Shown here: positions 19,100 through 27,331 of the stretch, in pieces
Layout of the letters: every line of letters begins with the position of its first letter
Numbering within the stretch: the stretch's first letter is position 1
Translations under genes and position numbers: made by a program
Source of the DNA: an uncultured Draconibacterium sp.
Lineage (GTDB): Bacteria; Bacteroidota; Bacteroidia; Bacteroidales; Prolixibacteraceae
Reading direction: 5' to 3'
Assembly: GCF_963675585.1 (NCBI RefSeq)
Contig: NZ_OY776414.1
Location: forward strand, 3,389,001-3,453,000
Length of the DNA stretch: 64,000 nucleotides
Notes under the pieces: generated by a model
What the model was told of the DNA's origin: nothing
What the model saw: the letters and a program-made list of their open reading frames with translations, nothing else
Database searches by the model: none

Positions 19100-20275
19100 T
19101 TATTCCAGAACTGTTGACGACTCGGCCACTGCTATTTTAGAATCAGCAGTTCCGTAATACAGCAACCATTTATCTTTGAAATAAACCAGCCCTTCCAGAA
19201 AACTAACACTGTTTACCTGGCCTGTAATTTCGTAAGGTTTTTCCGGTCTGAAAAAATTAGATTCGGTTCTGGCAATTACTTGCATGGGATTGTTGACATC
19301 AAGCAAAACCTGTCCGGCCGAATAGGTACCTGCTGCCAGATTCGTATCGCCGTAATCTTTGTGGTTTTTCGAATTGTAAATAAATACAATTCCCTTTTCG
19401 GTGAGTATTGCCGGTGGCCCGGGTTCAACCAGTTCGCTGTCGAATTTTCCTTTTCGCGGAGCAAAAATTATTTTGAACGCCTCGTGTTTTCGCATTTCGT
19501 CGTACTGTTTTTTCGACTCATCGGTTTCTTCAACAGGTTCCCAGTCAATCAAATTATCTGACGTAGCCACATAAATATTCGATTCGCCAAAATACATCCA
19601 GTATTTGCCATTAATTTTTGTTGCTACCAGTTTCTCACCCACACGTTTTGTAACAACCGAACCCGATTTAGACCAGATTTTCACATACTCTCCATCTGCT
19701 GTTTTATTAAAAACCGAACCGTGTTTCGTCCAGTTTATCAGATCGTTTGAAGTGGCAACAAACAAACGGGCTTTATCGCCATTGTATGCGGTGTAGGTCA
19801 TGTAATACGTTCCATTCTCATCTTCTACAATTCGCGGATCTTCGCAGCCGCCTTCCCATTCGTATTCCGAAAACGCATCATTGTCGGGATAAAAAACAGG
19901 TGTTGGTTGTGTTTCAAAATGAAGCCCGTCGGCACTAATTGCCATTCCAATTCGCGAAGTTCCGGCATATTTTCCAACTGTGTCTTCAGCTCGGTATAGC
20001 AGGTAAACCTTCCCATCTTTTACAACGGCGGCAGGATTAAACACATCTTTTTCTTCCCAGTGCACAGTGTCCATTCGTACCGGACATAAAAAGGTTGAGT
20101 TGGGATTTGGATTGAGAACCGGATTCACCTCATCTATTTTGGTAAAAGGAGTAAGCGACCAGCTTTCATCTGATGCTTTTTCAGAGTTGCATCCTGAAAG
20201 AATAGAGAGGGCAACCATACTTACCATAAGTACACGCACAAGTTTAAACATATCGTTGATTTTTAGCTTATTCAT
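19100..20275 (-). CDS. Glycoside hydrolase family 130 lipoprotein (beta-mannoside phosphorylase/hydrolase type)
   Basis: This 391-residue five-bladed propeller has a lipoprotein signal ending in LSGC; the start is the ATG at 20275, or the ATG at 20251. GH130 marks are VFNPAAVVKDGKVYLLYRAE, GGCEDPRIV and the closing LLYYGTADSKIAVA. GH130 acts on beta-1,2- or beta-1,4-mannosides, by phosphorolysis or hydrolysis depending on the subfamily. Export as a lipoprotein would place it where phosphate and oligosaccharide are both available, but the mode is undetermined. It is convergent with GH97 across the phased array. Confidence 0.85.
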   Translation of the reverse strand: MNKLKINDMFKLVRVLMVSMVALSILSGCNSEKASDESWSLTPFTKIDEVNPVLNPNPNSTFLCPVRMDTVHWEEKDVFNPAAVVKDGKVYLLYRAEDTVGKYAGTSRIGMAISADGLHFETQPTPVFYPDNDAFSEYEWEGGCEDPRIVEDENGTYYMTYTAYNGDKARLFVATSNDLINWTKHGSVFNKTADGEYVKIWSKSGSVVTKRVGEKLVATKINGKYWMYFGESNIYVATSDNLIDWEPVEETDESKKQYDEMRKHEAFKIIFAPRKGKFDSELVEPGPPAILTEKGIVFIYNSKNHKDYGDTNLAAGTYSAGQVLLDVNNPMQVIARTESNFFRPEKPYEITGQVNSVSFLEGLVYFKDKWLLYYGTADSKIAVAESSTVLE

Positions 20276-20427
20276 TCATTCCGAACCAAAAGAACAGATA
20301 CGGAATTATCCCATCAAAGGTATGCAATTCGCACAGCAATACAAGCTATTTCACATATCAATCAGAGTGTTTTAAAGCAACTGAAGAGAGTTGAAAAAAT
20401 GTATAAAATCAAATTTTATTGGTACAA

Positions 20428-21024
20428 TTACACCAACACTTTAATACCGTTTATGAGCATTTGAACGGCCATCATCACCAGGATCATTCCCATTAAACGT
20501 TCAAGTGCTGTTAAACCGCGGTGTTTGAAAAGGCGCAGAAGAAATGGCGCCAGCATTAATATTACAGACGAAGCAGCCCAGGCAACAACCAGTGCAGTCA
20601 GCCAGTGCGTCATGTTTTCGGGACTGCTTTGTGTCATAAGCATTAACATTGCCAGCACCGAAGGTCCGGCAATTAACGGAATGGCAATGGGTACAAGAAA
20701 TGGTTCTCCATCAGGATTGGCTCCCATTATTCCTTCCGGTTTTGGAAAAATCATTCGCAATCCAATAATCAGCAAAATTATTCCTCCCGAAATAGTAACT
20801 GTTTCCTGTTGCAGATGTAGAAAATTCAACAAGGGTTTTCCGGCATAAAGAAATATGAGCAAAATTACCAAGGCTATTGATACTTCCCGGGCGATAATAA
20901 ATCGCTGCCGTTTGGGTTCAATTCCACTCAATACAGATAATAAAACCGGAATGTTTCCCAGTGGGTCCATTAAGAAAAACAGTAAAACTGCCGCCGACAT
21001 TATTGAATTTCCAATATCAACCAT
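20428..21024 (-). CDS. MarC/YhgN-family membrane protein
   Basis: This 198-residue integral membrane protein has six hydrophobic segments, starting with MSAAVLLFFLMDPLGNIPVLL and continuing through GGIILLIIGLRMIFP and VPIAIPLIAGPSVLAMLML. Those segments match the MarC (UPF0056) family. Despite the name, the family has no proven role in multiple antibiotic resistance, and transport of amino acids has been proposed. It is a lone gene between GH130 and the sugar kinase. No terminator is evident after it. Confidence 0.9.
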   Translation of the reverse strand: MVDIGNSIMSAAVLLFFLMDPLGNIPVLLSVLSGIEPKRQRFIIAREVSIALVILLIFLYAGKPLLNFLHLQQETVTISGGIILLIIGLRMIFPKPEGIMGANPDGEPFLVPIAIPLIAGPSVLAMLMLMTQSSPENMTHWLTALVVAWAASSVILMLAPFLLRLFKHRGLTALERLMGMILVMMAVQMLINGIKVLV

Positions 21025-21086
21025 AACACCTAATCATTAATTTCAGTGCAAAGCTAACAGTTAAGTTTGATATCGTAAATAAAAAC

Positions 21087-21123
21087 AAAAAATAAGCCCG
21101 GTCTGTCAACACAAACCGGACTC
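21087..21123 (-). terminator. Terminator of the sugar porter/kinase operon
   Basis: On the minus strand a GTCCGGTTTGT arm pairs imperfectly with ACAGACCGGGC and is followed by TTATTTTTTG. It lies about 125 bases after the kinase stop codon. Confidence 0.55.
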
Positions 21124-21247
21124 TACTAACCTAACGAAACTATGCTATCTACCAAATAAATTTTAAGCTCTACAATTCAGCATTGCCAGGCTCAACTTCT
21201 CTATTGGTTGAAATCACTCTAACTTTGTTATTACCAATTTTTCCCAT

Positions 21248-22141
21248 TTATTGTTTCAAAATTTCCTGAATCTCTTCCATATCGTACTTGGGTGTTGCTC
21301 CGGCTTTCGAAGCCACAAAAGCTCCGGTTGCACAGGCAAAAGCCAATGCATCAGCAGGTTTTTCCTTTTTCAGAAGAGCTGCAACAATCCCGGCTAAAAA
21401 AGCATCTCCCGCTCCAACGGTATCTACTGCATTTACCTTAAATCCGGGATGTTCGTAAAAGTCACCATCGCTGTACAACAGAGCCCCTTTTTCGCCTTTG
21501 GTTACACACACCATTTGAATGTTGTAATGGGCTACAAACCATTTTATCAATTCCTGTTCGCTTAACTGATTTTTGTTGTGCCACTGCGCAAAAATTTCCA
21601 GTTCATCATCGTTTAATTTTACAATGTCCGTTTTGTCAAGCAGAACTTCAACAACTTCGCGTGTATCATAAGGTTTGCGGAAGTTAACATCGATGAGTTT
21701 AATCGCATCGTTATCCAGTAACCTGGTAATTGTATTTCGCGACGTTTTGTTACGCGATGCCAGCGACCCATAAATAATCAATCCTGCTTTTTTCGCCTTT
21801 TCGGTAAGCGAATCGGTAAGCGTAATGTTGTCCCAGGCAACGGGTTCGCATATTTCGTAAGTCGCATTGTTATTTTCATCCAAATGAACCAACACTTCGC
21901 TGGTTGGCAACGACGAATCGATCTGAATGAGATCGGTTGAAACACCTGAGTTTTGCAGGAAAGTTTTTAATTCTTCTCCTGCTTCATCCTTTCCAATACT
22001 GCTGGCAACTGCCACGTTTAAGCCAATGGCATTTAAATGAAGTGCAACATTCATTGGTGCTCCTCCGGGTTTTGCACCCGACGGCAACCGATCCCAAAGC
22101 ACCTCTCCAATGCACAATATTTCGTTACTTTTTATTTCCAT
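21248..22141 (-). CDS. PfkB-family sugar kinase (fructokinase-like)
   Basis: This 297-residue cytosolic kinase phosphorylates a sugar with ATP. PfkB/ribokinase signatures are the N-terminal GG motif in KPGGAPMNVALHL (residues 24-36) and the C-terminal DTVGAGDAFLAGI near residue 240 with the catalytic Asp. The IGEVLWDRLP start is typical of Bacteroidota fructokinases. It follows the sugar porter by 30 bases on the same strand, so uptake and phosphorylation of a free hexose, probably fructose, is the likely joint job. Specificity for fructose is inferred from resemblance. Confidence 0.88.
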   Translation of the reverse strand: MEIKSNEILCIGEVLWDRLPSGAKPGGAPMNVALHLNAIGLNVAVASSIGKDEAGEELKTFLQNSGVSTDLIQIDSSLPTSEVLVHLDENNNATYEICEPVAWDNITLTDSLTEKAKKAGLIIYGSLASRNKTSRNTITRLLDNDAIKLIDVNFRKPYDTREVVEVLLDKTDIVKLNDDELEIFAQWHNKNQLSEQELIKWFVAHYNIQMVCVTKGEKGALLYSDGDFYEHPGFKVNAVDTVGAGDAFLAGIVAALLKKEKPADALAFACATGAFVASKAGATPKYDMEEIQEILKQ

Positions 22142-22171
22142 TTTATTGATTGTTATTGGTTCATTTTCTGT

Positions 22172-23512
22172 TTACGACCTCTTTTTCATTTCCACCTGAA
22201 TTTCTTCCAGTGACTTTCCTTTGGTTTCCGGAAGCACTTTCCAAGCAAAGAAGAAGTGCAGAACCATCATTATTGCAAAAAAGCCAAACGAAGGTCCACC
22301 GCCAACGGAATTATTCAGAACCGGGAACCCCCAGATTAATGCGGCCGCAAATATCCAGTGGGTAAAACTTCCAAGTGCCTGACCTTGCGAGCGCACTTTG
22401 TTTGGGAAAATTTCGGAAATAACCACCCAGAGAACTGCGCCTTGAGAGAAGGCAAAAAAGGCAATAAAACCCATTAAATAAATCATGACTCCATAACCAC
22501 CCAGATCGGAATAGTTTTGTGTAAAAAATGATTTGGATAACATTCCAAGGAAAAATACCATTCCAACAGAGCCAAGCATTAATAAGGTACGCCGGCCGTA
22601 TTTATCGATTAAAAACAGTGCCACAAACGTGAAAAGTAAATTGGTTGCCCCAACCGAAATCGATTGAAGCAATGAAGCGTCGGTGCCAAAGCCGGCCATT
22701 TCGAAAACACGCGGTGCATAAATCATAATGGCATTAATACCGGCCAGCTGATTAAAAGCGGCAATGGTTATCGCAATGATGATGGGCAAACGGTTTTCTT
22801 TTACAAAAAGTTTTCCATGTCCCAGCGCCATTTCCTGTTCAACAGATTCTTTTACAATCCGAACTTCTTCTTCCGGATTTTCAGCTTTAATACGTTTAAA
22901 AACAGCAAGCGCTTCATCAGAACGATTCTGGTTAATTAACCAGCGCGGACTTTCCGGCACCAAATTCAGTAAGAAAAAGAAAGTAGCGGCGGGTAGGGCT
23001 TCCACTCCTATCATGTAGCGCCACGAGGCAGTTTCGATGGCTTGTGCCAGCAAATAATTTACAGCAAATGCCAGAAAGATTGCGGTAACCACAAAAAACT
23101 GATTCAATAAAACCAGCTGCCCGCGTTTTTTTGCAGGCGATATTTCGGCAATAAACATGGGCGTTACAACAGAAATACATCCTAACAATATCCCGGTAAT
23201 CAGACGAAAAAGTAACAGCATTTCCCAGTTGATTGCAAACGCGCTTCCCAATGTTGAAAGTGCAAACAAACCGGACAAAAGAATTAACGATTTTCGACGG
23301 CCATATTTTTCGGCAGGTTTGCCAATTATTATGGTTCCGATTATGGTTCCGATTATGGCAATGGCAACTGTAAATCCCAGCCAGAAACTATTTAAATCAA
23401 AAAGCGATTCTAACTGCGAGGTAGTTCCCGACATCATTGCAATGTCGTAACCAAAAAGAAATCCGCCAAGCGCGATTATTATGGCGACTGTAAATACATT
23501 TTGCTGTTTCAT
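22172..23512 (-). CDS. MFS sugar porter
   Basis: This 446-residue inner-membrane transporter has 12 predicted helices. All sugar-porter signatures are present: GFLFGYDIAMMSG in helix 1, PAEKYGRRKSL, PESPRWLI after helix 6, IDKYGRRTLL, and the C-terminal PETKGKSLEEIQ. The family usually works as a sugar/proton symporter. It is first in a two-gene operon with the PfkB kinase, so it probably imports the kinase's substrate. The 176 bases upstream hold no clear regulator site. Confidence 0.93.
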   Translation of the reverse strand: MKQQNVFTVAIIIALGGFLFGYDIAMMSGTTSQLESLFDLNSFWLGFTVAIAIIGTIIGTIIIGKPAEKYGRRKSLILLSGLFALSTLGSAFAINWEMLLLFRLITGILLGCISVVTPMFIAEISPAKKRGQLVLLNQFFVVTAIFLAFAVNYLLAQAIETASWRYMIGVEALPAATFFFLLNLVPESPRWLINQNRSDEALAVFKRIKAENPEEEVRIVKESVEQEMALGHGKLFVKENRLPIIIAITIAAFNQLAGINAIMIYAPRVFEMAGFGTDASLLQSISVGATNLLFTFVALFLIDKYGRRTLLMLGSVGMVFFLGMLSKSFFTQNYSDLGGYGVMIYLMGFIAFFAFSQGAVLWVVISEIFPNKVRSQGQALGSFTHWIFAAALIWGFPVLNNSVGGGPSFGFFAIMMVLHFFFAWKVLPETKGKSLEEIQVEMKKRS

Positions 23513-23688
23513 ATTTCGATCTGAATTATTTATTGGTTTAATATAACCAAAGGTAGTTCAGCTTGCAATTTGCATGCTACAATCATGTTACAAAAGTGCG
23601 CAGAGATGTTACTTTTCGCCGTAAATATCAGTGATTTTTAAGCTATGTTACCAGTATGTTCGTATGTTACACCAGCCACAAAACGCGA

Positions 23689-24606
23689 TTAAGCCTTTAA
23701 CAGACGGACTATTTCATCAACTTTATCAGCCATTGGTAAATGACCGTTGATCCAGTGAATTTTGGTGCCGCGTTTTTCCATGCCACGGAACCAGGTCATT
23801 TGACGTTTTGCAAACTGATGAATGGCGATTTCCAGTTTCGAAAACATTTCGTCAAAAGTCAATTCGCCGATTAAATGCAAAGTCAGAAATTTGTATTCCA
23901 ATCCGTAATAAATGAGTTGCTCTGGTGTTAATCCCGAATCCAGTAGTTTTTGCACCTCATCCAGCATACCTTCTTCCAGGCGCTGTTTTAGACGCGTGGT
24001 AATTCTCTGTCTGCGCATTTCGCGGTCGAAATCAATTCCAATGTTCAGGCTGTTAATGTTGGGCATTTCCGAATCATCTTTCGGATTTTCGGCGTAATAC
24101 TTTTCTATTTCGATGGCACGAATGGCACGTCGGTCGGTTTCCACATCCGTATGATTGTGCAACTCCGGTTTTAATTCCTTCAGAATTTCGATTAGCTCTT
24201 CCAGCGTTTTACCTTCCAACTCTTTTCTTAGCTCCTTGTTTGGCGGCACCTCTATTAAACGGTAGTTTTTTAAAACCGCTTCCAGGTATAAACCACTGCC
24301 TCCACACAAAACAGGCAACTTTTCGCGCGAGTTAATTTCGTGAAACACTTTAATAAAATCGGTTTGAAAACGATACACATTGTAATGCACACCGGCGGCT
24401 TCAATGTCTACCAAATGAGAAGGGACTTCAACACCATCAACAAAATAATCTTCATAGTCTTTGCCGGTACCAAGGTCCATTCCCCTGTACACCTGGCGCG
24501 AATCTGCCGAAATTACTTCGCCATTCATTCGGGCTGCAAAATGCGCTGCCAATCCGGTTTTACCCGTAGCTGTTGGTCCTAAAACGGTTACTAAATTGTA
24601 TTTCAA
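23689..24606 (-). CDS. miaA: tRNA dimethylallyltransferase
   Basis: This 305-residue enzyme transfers a dimethylallyl group to N6 of A37 in tRNAs that read UNN codons. The P-loop GPTATGKTGLAAH starts near residue 10, followed by ISADSRQVYRGMDLGTGK, the substrate-binding LVDI segment and the QFAKRQMTWFR motif near residue 272. The start must be the TTG at 24606, because an in-frame stop lies five codons upstream and no ATG occurs before the P-loop. It stands alone. Confidence 0.95.
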   Translation of the reverse strand: MKYNLVTVLGPTATGKTGLAAHFAARMNGEVISADSRQVYRGMDLGTGKDYEDYFVDGVEVPSHLVDIEAAGVHYNVYRFQTDFIKVFHEINSREKLPVLCGGSGLYLEAVLKNYRLIEVPPNKELRKELEGKTLEELIEILKELKPELHNHTDVETDRRAIRAIEIEKYYAENPKDDSEMPNINSLNIGIDFDREMRRQRITTRLKQRLEEGMLDEVQKLLDSGLTPEQLIYYGLEYKFLTLHLIGELTFDEMFSKLEIAIHQFAKRQMTWFRGMEKRGTKIHWINGHLPMADKVDEIVRLLKA

Positions 24607-24759
24607 ACTTGTCTGATTTTAAAATGCAAATTAACAAAATAATGCCGGCATCCCGATTCTTTTTGTTCTCTTTTTCCCCAAATCAGAAGTACAACATTAA
24701 ATTACTTTTTAAATTTTTTATTAACTGCCCATATTTTTATAAATAATTACAAATTAAAG

Positions 24760-24767
24760 TATATTTG
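24760..24767 (+). promoter_or_regulatory. -7 promoter element of cutC
   Basis: TATATTTG is an exact TAnnTTTG match 26 bases before the cutC start. The region 20 bases upstream is T-rich without a clear TTTG. Confidence 0.4.
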
Positions 24768-24793
24768 ACATTTAATAAGTTTAAGTACTGATT

Positions 24794-25423
24794 ATGATAA
24801 AAGAAGCTTGCGTAGAATCATTGACAGAAGCCCGTTTGGCACAGGAAAATGGTGCCGACCGGATTGAACTTTGTGCCGATTTGGCCAACGATGGATTAAC
24901 GCCAACCTTTGGTTTAATGAAAAAAGCCTGCAAGGAACTTTCCATTCCGGTAATGGTTATGGCACGTCCAAGAGCCGGCAATTTTGTGTACAACGACCTG
25001 GAACTGGTTCAAATGAAAATAGCCATAAACCTTGCCAAAGAAGCAGGTGCGGCCGGAATTGTTTTGGGATTGCTAACCGAAGACAATAAAATTGACGAAG
25101 AACACACTCGTTTTCTGGCAGAATATGCACAACCGCTTGAAGTCACATTTCACAAGGCAATTGATGAAATGGAGAATCCGGTTGAAGGTGTAAAAGTTCT
25201 TAAAACAATTCCGGGAATTACCAGAATATTAACCTCAGGCGGAAAAGCCACTGCTGCAGAAGGACAGGAAATTATTCGCCAAATGATAAATGAAGCGGAA
25301 GATAAAATTACCATACTGGTTGCCGGAAAAGTTTTAGATACAAATGTGGATGAAATACAGCAATTAACGGGAGCCAAAGAATTACACGGCAGACGTATTG
25401 TCGGAATACTTTCAGCAAAATAA
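24794..25423 (+). CDS. cutC: CutC-family protein
   Basis: This 209-residue cytosolic TIM-barrel protein matches CutC: KEACVESLTEARLAQENGADRIELCADLANDGLTP is the family's opening segment (residues 3-37), followed by VMARPRAGNFVY, TFHKAID and RILTSGG. It is shorter than E. coli CutC (248). CutC was linked to copper tolerance, but its reaction is not established. No other copper gene adjoins it. A -7 element lies 26 bases before the start. Confidence 0.88.
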   Translation: MIKEACVESLTEARLAQENGADRIELCADLANDGLTPTFGLMKKACKELSIPVMVMARPRAGNFVYNDLELVQMKIAINLAKEAGAAGIVLGLLTEDNKIDEEHTRFLAEYAQPLEVTFHKAIDEMENPVEGVKVLKTIPGITRILTSGGKATAAEGQEIIRQMINEAEDKITILVAGKVLDTNVDEIQQLTGAKELHGRRIVGILSAK

Positions 25424-25500
25424 AATGCTGGTACCCTCAAAAAAGTCGAGTAAAAAAGTTACAAAACAAAAATAAATATCCGTTGTAAATCATAAAATAA

Positions 25501-25589
25501 ACGTCACCCTGAATTCTTTTCAGGAGCCTTTTGATAAAGCTCTGGTTATTATTAGGAAAAAGATGCTGAAACAAGTTCAGCATGACGTA
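25501..25589. repeat. REP-like element, GTCATGCTGAA family
   Basis: An ACGTCACCCTGAA start and a TTCAGCATGACGT end form inverted ends around a degenerate middle. The right part AGATGCTGAAACAAGTTCAG matches the palindrome at 14323-14367. It lies between cutC and the GH29 gene. Confidence 0.6.
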
Positions 25590-25636
25590 CAAAAAAGGTT
25601 ATGACACAATGTGGAAATTCAATAAACAAAAATAAA

Positions 25637-27115
25637 ATGAAAAAAATTCTCTCTTTTATTCCCATCCTGTTTGTGCTTATCGCAAACGCGCAGTACGAAC
25701 ATGAAATAACAGAATATGTTTGGCCCGAAGACCAGAAAGTACTTGAAAAACTGGAAGACTGGCAAGATCTAAAATTTGGATTGTTAATGCATTGGGGTGC
25801 ATACAGTCAGTGGGGAGTTGTAGAATCGTGGTCGATTTGCCCCGAAGATTATGGTTGGTGCGAACGCAAAAAAGGCAGCAATCCGGATGACTATTTCACT
25901 TACAAAAAAGAATACGAAAACCTGAAACTCTCCTTTAATCCTACTGGTTTTAATCCTGAAAACTGGGCAAAAGCAGCCAAAGATGCCGGGATGAAATACG
26001 TGGTTTTCACCACAAAACATCACGATGGATTTTGTATGTTCGATTCGAAATACACCGATTATAAAATCACAAGCACAGAAAGTCCGTTCAGCAGCAATCC
26101 CAAAGCCAATGTAGCAAAGGAAGTTTTTGATGCTTTTCGTGCCGAAGGTTTGTGGGCAGGCGCCTATTTTTCGAAACCAGACTGGCACAGCGAATATTAT
26201 TGGGATCCAAAATTCCCGCCTTTCGACCGAAATGTAAACTACGATCCGGCACTTTATCCTGAAAAATGGGAAAAATTCGTTGACTTTACCCAAAACCAGA
26301 TTATGGAGTTGATGACCGACTACGGAAAAATTGATATTCTGTGGTTAGACGGCGGCTGGGTTTCTAAAAAGAACATGAACGATTTAAACAGTGTTTATTC
26401 AGGTAAATTTTCGGAAACACCATCCGGATTTTTGAAAGGAAGAATCGTAAATCAAGACATACGCATGGATGAAATTGCAGCAAAAGCCCGTGAAAAACAA
26501 CCCGGATTAATTGTGGTTGACCGGGCAGTGCGGGGGCCAAATCAGAACTACCTGACTCCCGAAAACAAAGTACCTGAAAAACAATTACCCTATCCGTGGG
26601 AAAGCTGTATTATTGCCGGCGGAGGTTGGTCGTGGGTGCCCGATGCCGTATTTATGACACCCAAACAAAGCATCCACATGCTGATCGACATTGTGGCAAA
26701 AGGAGGTAACCTCTTGTACAATATTGCACCCGGTCCTGACGGGAAATGGCCGGAAGGTGCGTATGATTTACTGGAAGCAATGGGCAACTGGATTGATGTA
26801 AATGGAGAAGCAATCTACTCAACACGCGCCATTGCTCCGTTTAAAACCAACAACATTTGTTTAACGCAGCAAAAAGATACCAAAGCCGTGTACGCATTAT
26901 ATCTTGAAGAAGAAGATGGCAGTGGATTACCATCGTCGTTTATTGTTGGTGGAATACAAGCAGCTAAAAATGCAAAACTTTCCTTACTGGGAACTTCGGA
27001 AAACCTGAAATGGAAAAATACCAAAGAAGGATTAAAAGTTGAAATTCCTGAAAAAATCAGAAAAAACCTGCCTTGCGATCTTGCCTGGGCGGTAAAAATA
27101 TCGGCTGTAAAATAA
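25637..27115 (+). CDS. Alpha-L-fucosidase, glycoside hydrolase family 29
   Basis: This exported enzyme of 492 residues starts at the ATG at 25637. The open frame begins 36 bases earlier, but only this start gives a signal peptide (MKKILSFIPILFVLIANAQ). GH29 marks are LLMHWGAYSQWG, TTKHHDGFCMFDSKYTDY and DILWLDGGWVS, whose Asp is the expected nucleophile. A C-terminal beta domain follows after residue 400. It should release alpha-fucose from glycans or algal polysaccharides. It has a different domain make-up from the second GH29 at 55780-57537. Confidence 0.92.
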   Translation: MKKILSFIPILFVLIANAQYEHEITEYVWPEDQKVLEKLEDWQDLKFGLLMHWGAYSQWGVVESWSICPEDYGWCERKKGSNPDDYFTYKKEYENLKLSFNPTGFNPENWAKAAKDAGMKYVVFTTKHHDGFCMFDSKYTDYKITSTESPFSSNPKANVAKEVFDAFRAEGLWAGAYFSKPDWHSEYYWDPKFPPFDRNVNYDPALYPEKWEKFVDFTQNQIMELMTDYGKIDILWLDGGWVSKKNMNDLNSVYSGKFSETPSGFLKGRIVNQDIRMDEIAAKAREKQPGLIVVDRAVRGPNQNYLTPENKVPEKQLPYPWESCIIAGGGWSWVPDAVFMTPKQSIHMLIDIVAKGGNLLYNIAPGPDGKWPEGAYDLLEAMGNWIDVNGEAIYSTRAIAPFKTNNICLTQQKDTKAVYALYLEEEDGSGLPSSFIVGGIQAAKNAKLSLLGTSENLKWKNTKEGLKVEIPEKIRKNLPCDLAWAVKISAVK

Positions 27116-27134
27116 GATGCTGTTGTCCCGGTTC

Positions 27135-27181
27135 AAGATCCGATCTGTATAAAATCAAATATTACAGATCGGATCTTTTGC
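27135..27181 (+). terminator. Terminator hairpin, second copy of the AAGATCCGATCTGTA type
   Basis: AAGATCCGATCTGTA (27135-27149) and TACAGATCGGATCTT (27163-27177) form a perfect 15-bp stem with a 13-base loop and T's. It is almost the same sequence as 7770-7819. Confidence 0.8.
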
Positions 27182-27216
27182 TTTGTCTTTCCACTAAAAA
27201 AAACTCCTTCCAGCAG

Positions 27217-27234
27217 ATTAACAATACATTAACT
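27217..27234 (+). promoter_or_regulatory. Putative OmpR-type operator upstream of the SulP gene
   Basis: ATTAACA (27217-27223) and ATTAACT (27228-27234) are direct repeats 11 bp apart with a 4-base spacer. It is the same layout as the boxes at 35713-35730 and 38385-38402. It lies 46 bases before the putative -7 element. Confidence 0.4.
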
Positions 27235-27280
27235 CCCGCCTCTAAAACATGCTCTACAACATAGTTCTGATATTTTAGAC

Positions 27281-27288
27281 TACTTTCG
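27281..27288 (+). promoter_or_regulatory. -7 promoter element of the SulP gene
   Basis: TACTTTCG is close to TAnnTTTG, 43 bases before the ATG. There is no good -33 match, which would suit activation by a bound regulator. Confidence 0.4.
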
Positions 27289-27331
27289 CGCGCTGAATTA
27301 ATCAGTAGCACAAGACATTAGAAAAGAGCGT

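Noticed and set aside
18904-19140. 78-codon plus-strand frame with heptad pattern through the inverted half of the 21-bp array
   Set aside because: It continues into the GH130 gene on the opposite strand, and its periodicity follows from the DNA repeat.
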